A stretch of DNA of 64,000 nt from Talaromyces rugulosus (taxonomy: Eukaryota; Ascomycota; Eurotiomycetes; Eurotiales; Trichocomaceae). Position 1 is the first letter of the stretch, and each line of letters begins with the position of its first letter. The stretch covers positions 1,992,001-2,056,000 of the forward strand of contig NC_049564.1 of NCBI RefSeq assembly GCF_013368755.1, read 5' to 3'. The translations under genes and the position numbers were made by a program. The notes beneath the pieces were generated by a model. The model was not told where the DNA came from, did not search any database, and saw only the letters and a list, made by a program, of their open reading frames with translations. Below are positions 1-15,367 of the stretch, piece by piece.

Positions 1-2007
1 GCATCGACCATGATCCATTCATTGTTGTAAGGAGACCAGAAGTCCTGCGTAAAAGGCTCGCCGTTTTGCTGCAGCGAGTTGAGATGGTATAAATAATACG
101 TTAATCCATCATCTCCCGTCGAGGCACTCAGTTCGGTGGGGTATAGGCGGAAATCAGAGTAGGGAGCGAGAATTCCTGCCAAAAAGTCGGTGCCGTTACT
201 CACCCAATTGGTGATTGTAACTCCTGGTCCTCCATCGACGGTCAAAGTTATCGACGAGTTACGATCTTTGGCGGCAAAAGTACCGGAGAATGCCCTTTGG
301 GCCTTCTCCTTGGCTGCGGCTTCGGCTGCTGGATACTGTCCTTCCGTTAGCATGATGTGTATATCTCCCAGGGTCCGGATTGTTTACTGATCACACTTAC
401 ATAGATATCAACAAGAATGTCGCGAATCGCATACACCGAGCTTTGAGGTGCGTCTCCTGCGGCAAGAACAGTCACGCCGATGTTATAGTCTGGCACCAGG
501 CCAATAAAGGTAGAATACGCCCCCACGTCTCCGGATTTTGAGTAAGTATCCACAATGCGACCCGCGTCGATGATAGTATTAGCTAGGATTTCTTTTCGGT
601 AAATCTCCCAGGGGGCCTGAAGGTCGAAACTTAGCATTCCAAGATTTGCACTGGTTGGAGGGACAAACTACTCACCCCAACTGCCGCGTTCCACTGCGAG
701 GTAAATGACCTAGGTTTCAGCCATCGTCGCGTGATGTAGGATGGCAACAATTCGCTATCAAGAATCGATTGGGCGATTTTCCTCAAATCCTTTGTTGACG
801 TATATTGTCCTCCGGCACTTTTTAGGGGTCAGTATAAGTCATCTCCGCACAACCAATCTATTTGACAGAGAGTGACCCACGGTGCTTCCAGTCCTAGATC
901 GTATGAAAAAAGAGAAAAGCTTTCGTTTCTCGGGATGATGGCATCAGCATCCTTCGGCGGATATCTAGCGGTAGTAGAGGAAAGTCCTAGCGATTCGTTG
1001 TAGACTCGACTGAAGCTGACATCAAACGGGACTTTGGTGATTTCTTCATAGGCTAGAGCAAGGATGGCGAACGCCAGGTTTGAGTAGACAGGGGTGGTGT
1101 AAGACGGATAGACTGGAGGGTGTTCGATGATACCATTCAAAAGCTCTGCCAGATATCAAAAGTCATTATCTCCAATTCCTCTCATGGGTTGATGATTGCA
1201 TGACTTACGTTGTCGCGTGCAGCTTTCCTGGGGACCATAAAAATTGCACTGCGGCACGTTCTCTCCGTCTAGTGGAGGATACCCAAGCAGGATGTCCGCG
1301 GCTACTGGTGGCGTCCCATATCCTGTGAGAGCCAAATCCCCAGTGTGGACTTTGAACTTTGTTCAGACATGCACCGGTTTACAATAGTGTTGTTCTTCGA
1401 GTACTCACAGTTATTCCCTATACCGGATATGTGACTCGCCAATGCGCCAACCGTGACTTCACTCCAATTTGTAGGGAACAGTGCATTGGAGGGTATCAGT
1501 TCAGCTGCCGCCAGCTCAGGCTTTCCAGAAAAGTTGATTAGTTTCGTGTTACTAGTGTCAACGATTTCCAAACAGACTTACGATATACTTTGTGATTGGG
1601 TCATTGAAAACGGAATCCCCAATATCGACCATCCACACATACATAGTAAGTACCTTGGCCAGACTTCCAGTTCGGTATACGGTATTCTCTGTCAGGTTCC
1701 CTTTCGTATACGAGCCATTCAGGTCCGGAGCCTCGAAATGGTATTCAAACAAGGGATCATCGCTTCCCACTATAAAGAACGAAGCGGAGAACGACGTTCC
1801 CTTGGTGTCCAAAATGCCATATGAAGTGTTTCCAGAAGTGACTGCTTTCTGCACCGCTTCTGTTGCTTGGGTAGCGGCCTTCACAAACGCATCTGCGGAA
1901 GGGTCCAATTGAGCCCTGTAAACAGGGCCCAGTAGGGCAAGGTCGGTTTTGGGGAGCGAGAACGCAGCATACGCCGCCACAGCGAAGACAAGCTGGAGAA
2001 GGATCAT
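1..2007 (-). CDS. Serine beta-lactamase-like hydrolase (secreted), 3' end outside window
   Basis: Multi-exon gene read on the minus strand from ATG at 2005-2007; its 3' end lies beyond base 1. The first 16 or so residues form a hydrophobic signal peptide. The Ser-x-x-Lys nucleophile motif of class C beta-lactamase/esterase proteins is at S115-K118 (TGSLAKVL), and a downstream exon (about 829-1140) carries the second-motif Tyr-Ser-Asn (PVYSNLAFA). After splicing, the HISG|YGTPP junction and the segment SGDVGAYSTFIGLVPD follow in order, as in fungal beta-lactamase-family proteins. The first intron runs from the GTAAGT donor at about 1580 to an AG near 1522. Family members hydrolyse esters, lactones or D-amino peptides; the substrate here cannot be told. 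Several N-x-S/T sites fit a secreted protein. The reading is intact across every exon checked. Confidence 0.85.
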
Positions 2008-3397
2008 TGTCGTCAACTGTTAATAAGTATTTTTGTTTGTTTCTGCTCCTTGTTATGTTGTCGTTCCACCTTCTGTAGCTACAATAAGCTGTGTGGAACC
2101 AGAAGTCATGAAAAAATCAAAAACAATGGCAAATCATAAGGACTAAATATTGCAGTTGTCCTCTCCCCAAGGCGAGCACACTGAATATATGAAGGTGGAA
2201 TGGACATAAAGACGAGAACAAGGAGGCGCTTCTTCCATGCTCTCCATGTGCCGTATACCTGGGGCAAATACTGTGGGGACACGGCATATGCCGCCTCATG
2301 AGGGAATCACTGTAGTTACTTTTAGGGGGAACAATAGCCGAGAACGTCGTATGGAGCAACCAATTTGTGGCTAGACACCAAATTATGCGCAAGCTCTAAA
2401 ATTATCATTGTCACGGCGAAACGACGGCACGCCGTTGGCGCTCCTATCCGTGTCGCACTTTTTAACCGAATCGTCCATAGTCCGGCGCTAGCTAGCCCGA
2501 TCGCTTTCCGCTACCATTTTTATTCCTTTTCTCTTGGTTCTACGGGGCTCCGAGTGGATTAGCCAGTAGGATTGCTCTTTGATTAGATTATCTCTTGATA
2601 AGTACTTTTGACGTTTTTGTAGTTTCATGGTGGTGATCAAGGAGTCAACCGGTGGTCGACTCGTAGTATTGCACTTATTGTACTTGCATCAATCAATGTC
2701 ACCTGCACATTTTTTAGTTGTTTATTTGTTTGCTCGATAAAGTAAATAATACCGACCGATGCATATACGACAGACACCATTGGAACTCTTGCGCCCATAC
2801 GACAATCCGGAACATTAATTGCTTCCTCTTGTCAAGCTGGCTGTCCTGGATACAGCAGGAAAAGGAGTCCCCGAATAATGTGAACCTCTATATACCATTA
2901 ATGCTACGTAATTTTCGACCTAGTACTGATCACATTGCTGACCTAAGACGCAACCCCAATCCATACGAAGTAACCAAGTAGGATAAGTGTACATATCTCA
3001 ATTTGCAACATGGGAATGATACTAGCAATTCATTCGAAGTAGCACTGTGATAACAGGCCCACGACCGAATGCTACCACCTTCAATCGGTGTCTATCTCAA
3101 GTTCCTGCAAAGTATCGATAATAATCTATACGAAGATCAACTATTTTAGGGCTTCAGTTTTCACTTCTCAACCCTACTGCTGGCACATCCCGATTCGTAT
3201 GTGGTATTTTATTGTTACATCATTTAAGACTCGCCTATTATCAATTTAGACATGATACTATCTAATAGCTTTTTTATGACATTATTCTCGATAAGAAGAG
3301 GAATCATTCCTTGTTGCGGGAAAAATTGCTATCAAAAGATGGCCCTTCAACAGTTTGTGTCTTCTGTCTTTACACACCAGGCCGTGGTCATCCAGTT
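2008..3397. other. Intergenic region, no gene recognised
   Basis: About 1.4 kb between the divergent-facing 5' end of the beta-lactamase-like gene and the 3' end of the NmrA-like gene. It holds only short open frames without family resemblance or splice-linked exons. It should include the promoter of the beta-lactamase-like gene near 2010-2150; I see no clear control element. Confidence 0.5.
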
Positions 3398-4165
3398 TTA
3401 GTAATTTCCCAGAAATGGCGCCTCGTTAATCCACCTCCCCTCTACTATCTCTCCCATAAGCCAGCGTCCCATGCTTCTCCGGGAAAGGTCGAGACTACCT
3501 TTATGGTCTGGCCCAGCATACGCGGCCCAAACAGGGATATCTCCAGGACCATCTGTTAGGTGCGGAATCCGAAAAATTGTCCAATCTAGATCCTCGCCCA
3601 ACTCATTCACCGTTTCTGCAATTTTAACCATCTCGGCATTCCCCTGGGGAACCACAACTTTCGGAAGTATGGAGTAAAGAGAGAGTTTCCAGGTTCCGAC
3701 ATCTTTCCCATCTACCCAGTATGAAGGAGTTGACAAGGCCAGTAAGCGGCGAACACCATTATTTTTCATGGCTTTTATAATTTCTGGAAAACTATTGGCA
3801 ATGGGCGTGTCCGTAGCACGTGTTATCATGGCGGGGATAGACACATATGCGCCAAGAAAAGACACAACAGTCGTGACATGATGAGACTTTAGAGTAGAAT
3901 CAAGCGTGCTGTAGTCTGAAAGAGATCCAGTAACAATGGATACTTTTGGATGGCTTGAAACTCGTTCCGAAATCTTTGAGGGAGTTCGAACATATAACAC
4001 CAAGTTGGGTGGATTGGGTAGTGCAAGCGCCTCTTCAACAAACGCAAGACCGGAGGCGCCTGTAGCAGATAAATTGGTCAGTGCTCCCAATAACACCTCG
4101 CTTTGTTTATGAGTTCTTGGAGTGTTACCTGTTGCGCCTAGAACGAGTATTGTTTCTGACTCCAT
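3398..4165 (-). CDS. NmrA-like / atypical SDR NAD(P)-binding protein
   Basis: Read from ATG at 4163-4165 to TAA at 3398-3400. The frame is open throughout, but a 69-bp intron at 4060-4128 (GTAACA donor, CTACAG acceptor) is almost certainly present: removing it converts a broken N-terminus into LGATGASG, the glycine-rich Rossmann signature of atypical short-chain dehydrogenases (NmrA/NAD(P)H-binding group). The spliced protein is about 232 residues. A YWVDGKD segment and the C-terminal GDIPVWAAYAGPD stretch are typical of small fungal NAD(P)-binding family proteins, which lack a reliable catalytic triad and act as reductases or redox sensors. The substrate is unknown. Downstream on the same strand lies an MFS pump. 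Confidence 0.82.
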   Translation of the reverse strand: MESETILVLGATGNTPRTHKQSEVLLGALTNLSATGASGLAFVEEALALPNPPNLVLYVRTPSKISERVSSHPKVSIVTGSLSDYSTLDSTLKSHHVTTVVSFLGAYVSIPAMITRATDTPIANSFPEIIKAMKNNGVRRLLALSTPSYWVDGKDVGTWKLSLYSILPKVVVPQGNAEMVKIAETVNELGEDLDWTIFRIPHLTDGPGDIPVWAAYAGPDHKGSLDLSRRSMGRWLMGEIVEGRWINEAPFLGNY

Positions 4166-4441
4166 GAGAAGACGACCGCTGGTAACTTAAATGGAACTAC
4201 AGAACCAACGCCATATGATATCGGGATCGAAGAGCAAATTTATACAATATATTGGCTTACTTAGGTTTCAAAAACTCAGTCAATAATGGATTAATAATTA
4301 CACAGATTGCGAATATTTCGGCCGAAGGAAAAATGGACCGGTAGTTAAATTGGTCCGATCGGCTATAGTGGAACAATCGATGGCTACATTTTCCAAGTCG
4401 AACGATCTTTCTTTTCCGCGTCAGCATCGTCCTTCGTGGAG

Positions 4442-6292
4442 TTAGTCACATTGGCCTTTCCCCTCTTCAATCACCTGCTCTCTTTCACTTTTCTCTATTT
4501 CCTTCTTCACGCTGCGCCACTCCATGCAAAGACCTCCAAAGATACAAACACAGGCCAAGACCAAAGCAACCTGAAAGCACACACACAGCGAATCATTGTA
4601 TGCCACCTTTGCCGCATCATAATACTGAGGTGGTATTTCTTTGAAAAGTCCACTGGCCCCAGCACTCGCAATTTGCTGAGGGGTGATACTCAATATGCGT
4701 GCGAGTCGCTTAGAAAGCTGTCCGTCAACAACGTTCTGTCCAACCGAGACGAAGATTGCACCAAAGAGTGTTTGAGCAAAAAGCATGAGCGAGGCTCCGA
4801 CAGACACTTCGTTGCGAGGGAGGACGGTCTGTGCAGCCATACTAGGTGCCTGGAAGCAAGAACCGAGGCCAAAGCCATAGACAATCTGGTAACCTATCCA
4901 TTTTCCCACTGATGTATTGACCTGGAGGGTAGTCAGTACACCCGCTCCGACAGCTGCGATACAAATTCCAAAAATCAAGAATGGCGTGTAATAGCCAATG
5001 CGAGATGTAAGGACTCCGGATACAATCGATGAAACTACGAGCGCAACCACCATTGGCAAGAGATGGATGCCGCTTTCCACAGCCGAGTCACCTTTAATGA
5101 CCTGGAACCAGATTGGAAGGAAGTATACTGGAGTTTTATGTCAATATGCAACCTTTTTAAGGTCTGTATAAGACAAGGGTATACGCACTCAACAGTGTTT
5201 GATGGGCTCCGACACAACAGCTAGCCCAAAAGCCACTGGCAACACTGCGCTGAATGAAAATACGCGGAGGTACTGTAGCTTGTTTAGGCTTCCAGACCTG
5301 AATCAAGACAAATGCGATCAACAGCACAAAAGCTAGAACAAGTAACGCGACAATACGGCCGTCACTCCACTGCCGTCGGTCAGCTCCACATGCACACTGA
5401 AATAATTCCTCATCCAACTCACACTGTATGTAAAACCACCCCATTGCAAAGCCAGACATAGACATATTACTCCTGGCAGAAGGGCAAATAAGCCTTCAAA
5501 GTTGAGCTGTTGTAGCTTATATTTGATAGTACTTTGGCTTGAGGGTGTTGGTATGCGTAGTAAAAAGAAGACAAATACTAAGACCACGCCTCCTAGAGGG
5601 AGATTGATGTAAAAACACCATCTCCAGGTGATATTTGTAGTGAAGGCGCCGCCAATCAGAGGTCCGATTACTGACGCAACTCCATATATCGCACCAAGCA
5701 TACCCTGGTACTGAGGTCGTTTCTGCAACGGAACGGCGTAGACTATCACAACAAGCTGATACATCAGAGGATAAGTATATTATTCAAGCAAAAGAGACAG
5801 TATGGGAACTCACGACGCCTGATTGAACCCCACCGGCTCCCAGCCCAGCAATGGCCCTTCCAATAATGAAGGCGACTGAGTTTGGTGCTGCTCCACAGAC
5901 AGCAGAGCCTATCTCAAAGAGCACAACGGCTGTCATGAAAGTGGCTTTCACGCTTAGGATGGTATATAATTTCCCAAATACCAATAAAAAGGCGCAGTTG
6001 GTAAGTAGGTATGCTGTTCCATACCATCCTATATCGTTTGCTGCGTGAAACTCGTTGGTGATCGCTGGCGTGGCAGTTGAGATGATAAGTTTGTCCTACA
6101 CATGGGCCATGTTAGCTACATATCGAAGTAACAGTTGTCATATCCCTAAGGTATTCAAATACGTGTACCCACCAAGGCAACTAAAAACATAGAAATAAAA
6201 ATGGAGATCATTAACAGCGCGAGTCTGAATCCCGATGGGTAGACAAAATCGGCCGTTTCGGACAGCTCCATTTCCTTTTCTGAAGGGACCAT
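4442..6292 (-). CDS. MFS drug/toxin efflux transporter (DHA14-like)
   Basis: Multi-exon membrane protein from ATG at 6290-6292 to TAA at 4442-4444. A short cytosolic N-terminus is followed by the first membrane helix and the DHA motif [14 protein letters not shown], then [16 protein letters not shown] (motif C-like region), [15 protein letters not shown] and [13 protein letters not shown], which are hallmarks of 14-helix drug:H+ antiporters. The C-terminal exon (4442-5080) holds the last helices and a charged tail. Exons are separated by short introns near 6170-6090, 5810-5765, 5460-5400 and 5160-5080. Family members export toxins, antifungals or secondary metabolites across the plasma membrane. 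The nearby dehydrogenases and regulator suggest export of a small metabolite, which is inference. Confidence 0.88.
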
Positions 6293-6932
6293 TCTGACTT
6301 GATTAGTATCTGGTATATCTTCTAAGCAGGTGAAACAAATTGATCAAATAAGTGGGCAATATCAACCAGTATTAAAGAAAAGAGAGTGTAGTAGAGAAAT
6401 CGAACAAAAGCCATTTGTGAAATAAATAAATAAATCCAGAAACTCAATGTATTTCTCGGCATCTTATAGTAGACAGTCATTGTCGCGGACAGTGCTGGTA
6501 ATATTCGCTGATCTCCGTTGGCAAACCTCTTTCGTAGGCCGTCGACCGTCCGACTGTCCGCGTCCGCTGTTTCTATAGCGCTCGGTGAGTAGGAATGCGC
6601 GAGACCTGCAAATACGGTGCTACCATTTCCGCTGAAAAGCTTAATTTTAATTCTTAATTTTCTTAGTAGTAGTTTAACTATGTTAATGTTTCCTTTGTTT
6701 TTACAATGCGTGCGCGATAGTATACAGCGTTGTTGCCTGTTAGCAGCAAGTGAAACTTGCCACTGGGAATCTTCGCCATCGAACGAGAATAATCCTTCTC
6801 ATTGGCTGTTAGCAGTTCTATTATAAGAATATCGATTAATTCTCTCTATCTAACTAACTGCCAATTTACAATACTGTCTAGGTTATATACCTGGCTGGGG
6901 CTATGCGTTGGTCCCTCCTGTGATACGCAATA
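6293..6932. other. Intergenic region, MFS promoter side
   Basis: 640 bp between the start of the MFS pump and the stop of the short-chain dehydrogenase. It must carry the MFS promoter. No conserved gene or clear TATA box was recognised. Confidence 0.45.
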
Positions 6933-7925
6933 CTATGATTTCGCAGAAAGGAGTCTTATCACGTCATCATCACTTATCCTCTCCTCTCCCTTGATTGATT
7001 CATAGGCTGGCAAGAGAACTGCCTTTTCGACTTCTTTATATTTCCCCTCGGATACGAAAATTGCTTCCCCGTGCCGAGATGTGTCGACCATTAGCAACGC
7101 AGCGCAACGTGCAACAGACGAATCAGTCTGTGCCTGGTATGATACCTGACTCATCATCGCATCCATGTTTTGCATTATTCCAGTCGTTGTCATAGATGGC
7201 ATCATGACATTGACCCGAATGGGAAGCCCGGCGGATTCAACAAGGCGTGCATATCCTCTGCCGAACCCGAAAACGCCATGCTTGGCGGAGCCTATGGAAT
7301 TAGTCAGTTTAACTGATTCGATATCGATCAATAGGAAATAATTTGTTCGTACTGTAATCAGGACGTCGGAACGGTTGTATAGCGGAGCTGGAAGCCATGA
7401 GCACAATACTGCCTCCCTCGGGCTGTTCCTTCATGTAGTGGACACCCAGGTAAGCCGTGTTGATCACACTTCTCAGATTAATATCAAAGACTTCGTGATT
7501 GGGCTCCTTCAAGTCTCCATTTTCATCTTCCTCAAATGCCAAGTAGCGCGCGCGAGGACGGACACCGGCATTTGTGAACACGGAGTCAATCCGGCCGAAA
7601 TGCTGCTTTCCTTTTTTGAACAACGCGACAAGGTCTGTCCAGTTGACCACGTTTGTTTGCACAAATAAAGTGGAAGACTTTTTGTCCAATTCTCCAGTGG
7701 CTGGTGGTTGAATATCTCCGTAGACAACAGATGCTCCCATGGATAAAAGTAGCTTAGTTGTTGCCAGGCCTATACCAGCCGAGCCACCTATTTGATCCAT
7801 CTGTTAAACGGATCCATATGGCAAGTGGGATACTCAATAAAATTAAAAGCTAATATACCTGTAATGACGACCACCTTGTCCTTGAGGTTGCTTAGATCCT
7901 CGTCTTTAATAACAAATTCGGCCAT
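6933..7925 (-). CDS. Classical short-chain dehydrogenase/reductase
   Basis: Three exons (7859-7925, 7353-7787, 6933-7291) give about 286 residues. Introns at 7788-7858 and 7292-7352 sit inside the two diagnostic motifs. Splicing the first restores the cofactor loop TGGSAGIG; splicing the second joins the catalytic Tyr to its Lys as YSSAKHG (Y-x-x-x-K). NAG (FTNAG) follows the Asp of the central strand, and the MASSS segment supplies the catalytic Ser. These identify a classical NAD(P)-dependent SDR, resembling the 15-hydroxyprostaglandin-dehydrogenase-type fungal group. The substrate is unknown, presumably a hydroxyl/keto metabolite. No signal peptide is visible, so it is cytosolic. It lies between the MFS pump and a Zn2Cys6 factor, all on the minus strand. 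Confidence 0.9.
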
Positions 7926-8366
7926 AATTTTTTGAGCTCAGAAAAACGAGGATTTGTAAGTCTTTCTTGATATATTATAAAAGATATTATAGAAATTTAA
8001 TGTAAAAAAAATATCGAAACATAGCTGATGATGAGTCCTTAATAAATTTCCCATCGGAGCGGATTTAATGATACCTCCAGCAATGGTAAAACATGACGAC
8101 TCAGCCCGTGCGATGCAACTCCGGGCCGACATCGATGTAACAAAGGCAGTCAGCCCAGTTAACTACGTTCGGACCTTATACTTTGAGCACAATTAATTCC
8201 GACGTTTTATAATAACTTATTTTTGGTTTATCGATGTAAACTAAAATAAAGATAAACGGCTTAGCCACTCACTATGCTAACACCTGCAGGGGTGAATACC
8301 GATTTATTTGATGTTTGTTAGTGAAGTCTATTATGCGACATAAAACCAGTTATAAGCCGTGTCAGA
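7926..8366. other. Intergenic, SDR promoter
   Basis: 440 bp, AT-rich, between the SDR start and the stop of the Zn2Cys6 gene. No additional gene seen. Confidence 0.4.
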
Positions 8367-10716
8367 CTAGCTGTTCAGATCGGGACCAATCACAAAGTCG
8401 TCTAACATACTTCCAAATGCCATCATATCATCATCATCAACGGCGAACAAAGATGGGTCCAAAGCCATATTCTGTCCAAAGTCAAAAGTACCAAGTGAGG
8501 CAAGTCCTGGCAGCTGGCTAAGGTTTTCTATGGATATATCAGTATCAGGAAAGTAGTCAAGAACTTTGGAGATGTATTCCTACCATCTGAACCTGTCAAA
8601 TGTAGCATATTCGCAGTGTGTGAATATTGTTTCAGTACGGCTGTGATTGCACTTGCTGCTCTTTGTGCCTCTATTGAATGGTCCGCACTTCTATTCCACA
8701 GAGCTTTTGCATTGGTTAAAGCTTGTATGATATCATCTCGTCTATGCACCGAGGCCCAGTGTTCCTTCTTGAGACCTCCCTCGTTGAGCCTACTCAAGGC
8801 AAAACACAGTATCATCGTCGCTTGCAGAAATTCATGGCTGAGGGCAACCACCTTCCAGCGAATAGCGAACATAAGACCACCAGGTTCAGTTTCCTCTCCC
8901 ATTCTTCGGTGATGATCTAGGATTGCTAGGGCAGACTCAATGCATAGTTCATTGGATATGGTGCTTTCTTCTCCTGTAGATTCGTTTATAAAGCTTCGTC
9001 GATAAAGAAGGTAGATGGCTTTGTGTATGAGAACGTCCAAAACGATTCGATGCAGAATCGTCACGGGGTTATCGGTAATCGACGCCTCTAATGATTTATA
9101 TCTTAACCATCCTGGTATTTTGTTCACAGCAGCATCCAGTTTAGCAGCAAGCACGGTAATTGTATCAGATGACGGCTTTGCGGCCTCAGTCGCGTCGTAT
9201 ATCTCTGCTGCAACTTTAATGATCGTGTGTCTATAAATAAGATGTACGAGGGGTACATGATCTGTCACTGGCTGCAAGGTGTTGGTGTCGTCGTTAAGTG
9301 TGGGAGGATCTGTATCACATTGCGAGTCTTTAATAATCCGCGGCAATCCGACTTCTGTGCTTGTGAAAAAGTCCATCTGATATAGGACCATCCAGAGAGT
9401 TCGCCGAAGTTCAGCCTGTGCTGGCTGAATATTGGGCCAGTGCGATGGGTCGCGGTGCAAACCCATACGCAGTGCGATGCGAATAACGACGCCAATGAGG
9501 ATCCAGTTGCCAACGTTGGTGTCGACATTTACGTTTTGGTCGACGGCAAAATGTAAGATCAAGGTTTCAAGGGTGTATCTGGTCGGGTGTAGATAGTCGC
9601 CGGCAATTAGACAATAAATGGTAAGAGTCCGATAGGTCTCCATCATATCTATTGACTCGGTTGTGGGTACGCCAGCTCCAGCGTCTTGTTGGTGGAGGAG
9701 CGCGGGGATTGTCATCACGCTGAACAAAAGACCAACCCACATGATGGGTACTGCTGATGGATTGGACCAAAATCTTTCATACTGTGAGCTGAAATTAGCA
9801 GATCAACGAACAATGGCCGCGTAGACGTTTCACCTCTCCGAAAAACTTGCTCCGGTTCAGAATGGCTGAGTGGTCCGTATTTCCGGATTAGTAAATTCCG
9901 AGACGCTAAAAAGTACTGAAACCGCAATTCCACGACTCACCCGGGGCAAAGTCAAAGGAGTTGAAGAACTGAGAGACCAGTCTGTCAACAACCTTGCGAG
10001 GAGGTATCATGGCCAGGATCTGCTCTCTTGAAGGACAGGTGGCACTGGCGAGGAGAGAGACTCTAGCCTGTGGTGGTCCACGCATCAAGCCAGCATCAAA
10101 GGGCGTCGACTCTCCAGTTTGAGCCCCATCGGAATAATCGTCGGACAACTCGTCTTTGAGAAGTCGAATCTGAAAATGTCATCAGCGACTTTCTTGCTTG
10201 TTTGCTTTTTTAAGGGCTACATACATCTTCCAAGATGGTGATCCAATGGGAGCTACCAATATATACGGCTTCATCATCCGTAAGACTCAGCTTGCTCATG
10301 TTATCTGTCGCATGGCCTTCAAGCGGAATAGCGGGTGGTATAGATCCCCTGGGAGTCTCGTGTAGTGATGTCACATTCCCTGGTGGCTGGTGTGGGCTCT
10401 GCGCCAAGTCTCTCATCTCAGTAACGAGGGTTTCGAGACGCGTAATTCTCTGACGAACATGCTGGTTTCGCGCATGTGGTCTGTAGTCGATGGCATTTTT
10501 CCGGTCTTGCTCTGGAGAGCTGTAGATGCATTCCTCGGGTTTACCTCGTCGCGCGCAGGCGCCACAAGGAGACAGTCTGTCACAACGAAGCCTGCCGGAG
10601 TTTCAGTCGGCTGGTTTATCAGGGCAACAGAGGGAGACTTACTTGCGTCCTCGGCAAAAAGAACAGCTCAGAACTGTCTTGTCGCGCCTTCTGTTGTGGG
10701 GTACTGGTGGGGGCAT
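8367..10716 (-). CDS. Zn2Cys6 fungal transcription factor
   Basis: Likely start is ATG at 10714-10716, giving a basic N-terminus and then the binuclear zinc cluster C-x2-C-x6-C-x5-C-x2-C-x8-C. An intron splits the cluster after CRGRK (donor GTAAGT near 10640, acceptor near 10594). A coiled-coil-like linker (RITRLETLVTEM) follows. The large exon 8528-9742 holds the fungal-specific regulatory domain (GVVIRIALRMGLHRDP, LRRTLWMVLYQMD). The open frame of that exon runs past a donor (GTAGGA); splicing to the AG near 8530 gives a final exon rich in Asp and Met (VDDDDMMAFGSMLDDF), an acidic activation tail ending at TAG 8367-8369. It acts in the nucleus and probably controls its own neighbours (SDR, MFS pump), by position only. 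Confidence 0.88.
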
Positions 10717-11980
10717 TCTTTGGTGTTTTTGTCGATGAGGCTGAACCCTCCTCTCATTCGGAACAGTCTCGGGGAAACTTCGGTCTTGAAGACATAAATT
10801 GCATGACAGATATTTCTCGCAACGCTGAACACACGATTCGATGTTTCTGTCAGAAGCGCGGGTCAGCGAAGCTTTTGTCGTCTGAACGGTCTGATGCTGT
10901 CGGCCCCACAATTCATCCGCAATCTGACCAACCACGTTGAAGAGTGAAAAGGAAGAGAAGCTCATTTCACGCACATAGAGTTGTGTTAGCAAGAACCAAA
11001 TTAAAAAGACATTGAACTTTATATTGCATCATATTATTGACTCATCTTCAAGCAGGACCGGAGTCGATTGGTGATGTTGTGACGTCATTAAACAGAATAG
11101 CCCTCTAGGTAGACTTCTAGCGCTGAATTATGCACCCACCTGTCCCAATTCAAAATAAATTTCCAAATATATACAGTTCTTCGACGTCGGTGCTTCAGAT
11201 AGAAACAATGGGATTTTAAAATAATATACTACTGTGGGCATTGTCAATAATACGTAGTGCGTAGCAGCATTCATGCCAAGAGATCTCTAATGGCTTCCTA
11301 ATCGGGGCTAGTGCAGTTGGACTTGGCATGGACTAGAAAAGCCGAGAAGCGCCAACCTCGAACGGCGTGTCATACACAAAAAAACAAAGGCGCTTTTTTT
11401 AACTGGCCTATGTAAGGTATACAATCAATATACATATCAGTTGATATGTGTAGAGTCACTATTTTGCCTAGTTCAATGTTGATACGTCACGTACATATAT
11501 AATACTTTCAAGTTAAAGTTAACTAGTATATATATATGTATATATTTATATATACATAAGTGCATACAACATTAAATTATCAACAAAATCATTATTGAAA
11601 AGTGACACCTGGATATGAAACACCTTCACGTTGCTCAAGTGACCAATCAAAGATATATAGACATTAAAAGTCAAGTCAATTAGTGATTGTATATATATGT
11701 ACATGTAGTGTCAATTGGTAGAAAGCAGCCGCGGAACCAGGACATAGTCTAACGGATCAATCCGGAAATTTCCGTTCGGACCGCGACCAGTGCCCGGCAG
11801 ATGCAAGCAAACGCAAGCTCATTCCGCACTTTCTCTGCTCCAATCTTGAAAGCACTATTTTTTTTTCCCCAGAACAGGGCTAGCCTGTGGTGTAATATTT
11901 CCTGATCGGGAGCCACGAAAACGGGTCGGCGGGACTGGGCAGCCACACAGGGAAGGGACGAGAGAAGAAAGAGAGTCTCG
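10717..11980. other. AT-rich intergenic region
   Basis: No gene recognised. An alternating TA tract sits at about 11523-11566. The upstream part is the promoter of the Zn2Cys6 factor; the rest separates it from the catalase-peroxidase promoter. Confidence 0.5.
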
Positions 11981-14633
<2,653 letters not shown>

Positions 14634-15367
14634 GTTAACGCGCTTTGGACACCCTGGAATTCTGGTTTCTTTCTCTTTTCTTTCCCATCTTTCGGGGGTT
14701 TTTCCTTATCAACTCGTTTTTCAGAAATTTAGGAAATAAGCCCAGAACCAATCCTGTGTCCGTCATGTCTGTTCTATAGCGTATCTCCCAACCCGCCTTT
14801 CCACCTGAAGTCCCTCTATGTCAGGCGTCCCTCGCGACCATGCAGCAAGCAATTGGACCCCTGACCCTTTCTTTTTTTTTTCCAAATGTGGTTACGACAC
14901 AAACGTATCTTTATGACTTTGATGCACTTTCATTAGGTAAATGTACCAAGATTGGATCCAGAATACCACCAGTCTTTTAAAATTAGCAACTTGTTATTTT
15001 TCTATCATTCTCTTTTTAATGGATGCGCATTTCACTCCGGCTTCACTTGGAACCCTCGTATATTTATTTGTAGGAAGCTTCTACAGAGCCAATAACCATC
15101 ATTTCCCCAGAGAAGTGCACTATGAATGAAAAGGGCATTGATCATCGGGGTAGAACAAAGAACATTGAGTAATTTCTCTGGTGCTAACGGATCGGCCAAA
15201 GCGCTGACCAACATCCCCGCGCAAAGCCGCGACTTCCCCACTCAAGCTTTTAAGAGCCGTCCTTCCCTTGACTTGTCGTGCCAGCCTCAACTTGATTCCT
15301 ACAAACACCAATTGCTGTGGCTGCCATTGCGTATCATAGCACGCGGTATGGTGTGAGCTGGCTGAAA
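14634..15367. other. KatG 3' region and promoter of next regulator
   Basis: The first part is a T-rich 3' untranslated region (pyrimidine tracts near 14660-14710 and 14868-14882). The remainder should hold the promoter of the Zn2Cys6 gene. No other gene recognised. Confidence 0.45.

Noticed and set aside
1..10716. Secondary-metabolite cluster
   Set aside because: Dehydrogenases, a pump and a regulator are present, but no polyketide synthase, peptide synthetase or terpene enzyme lies in the window, so a named pathway is not supported.
11523..11566. TA-rich tract as a transposon end or RIP-mutated repeat
   Set aside because: It is a simple alternating tract without terminal repeats, target duplication or coding relics.
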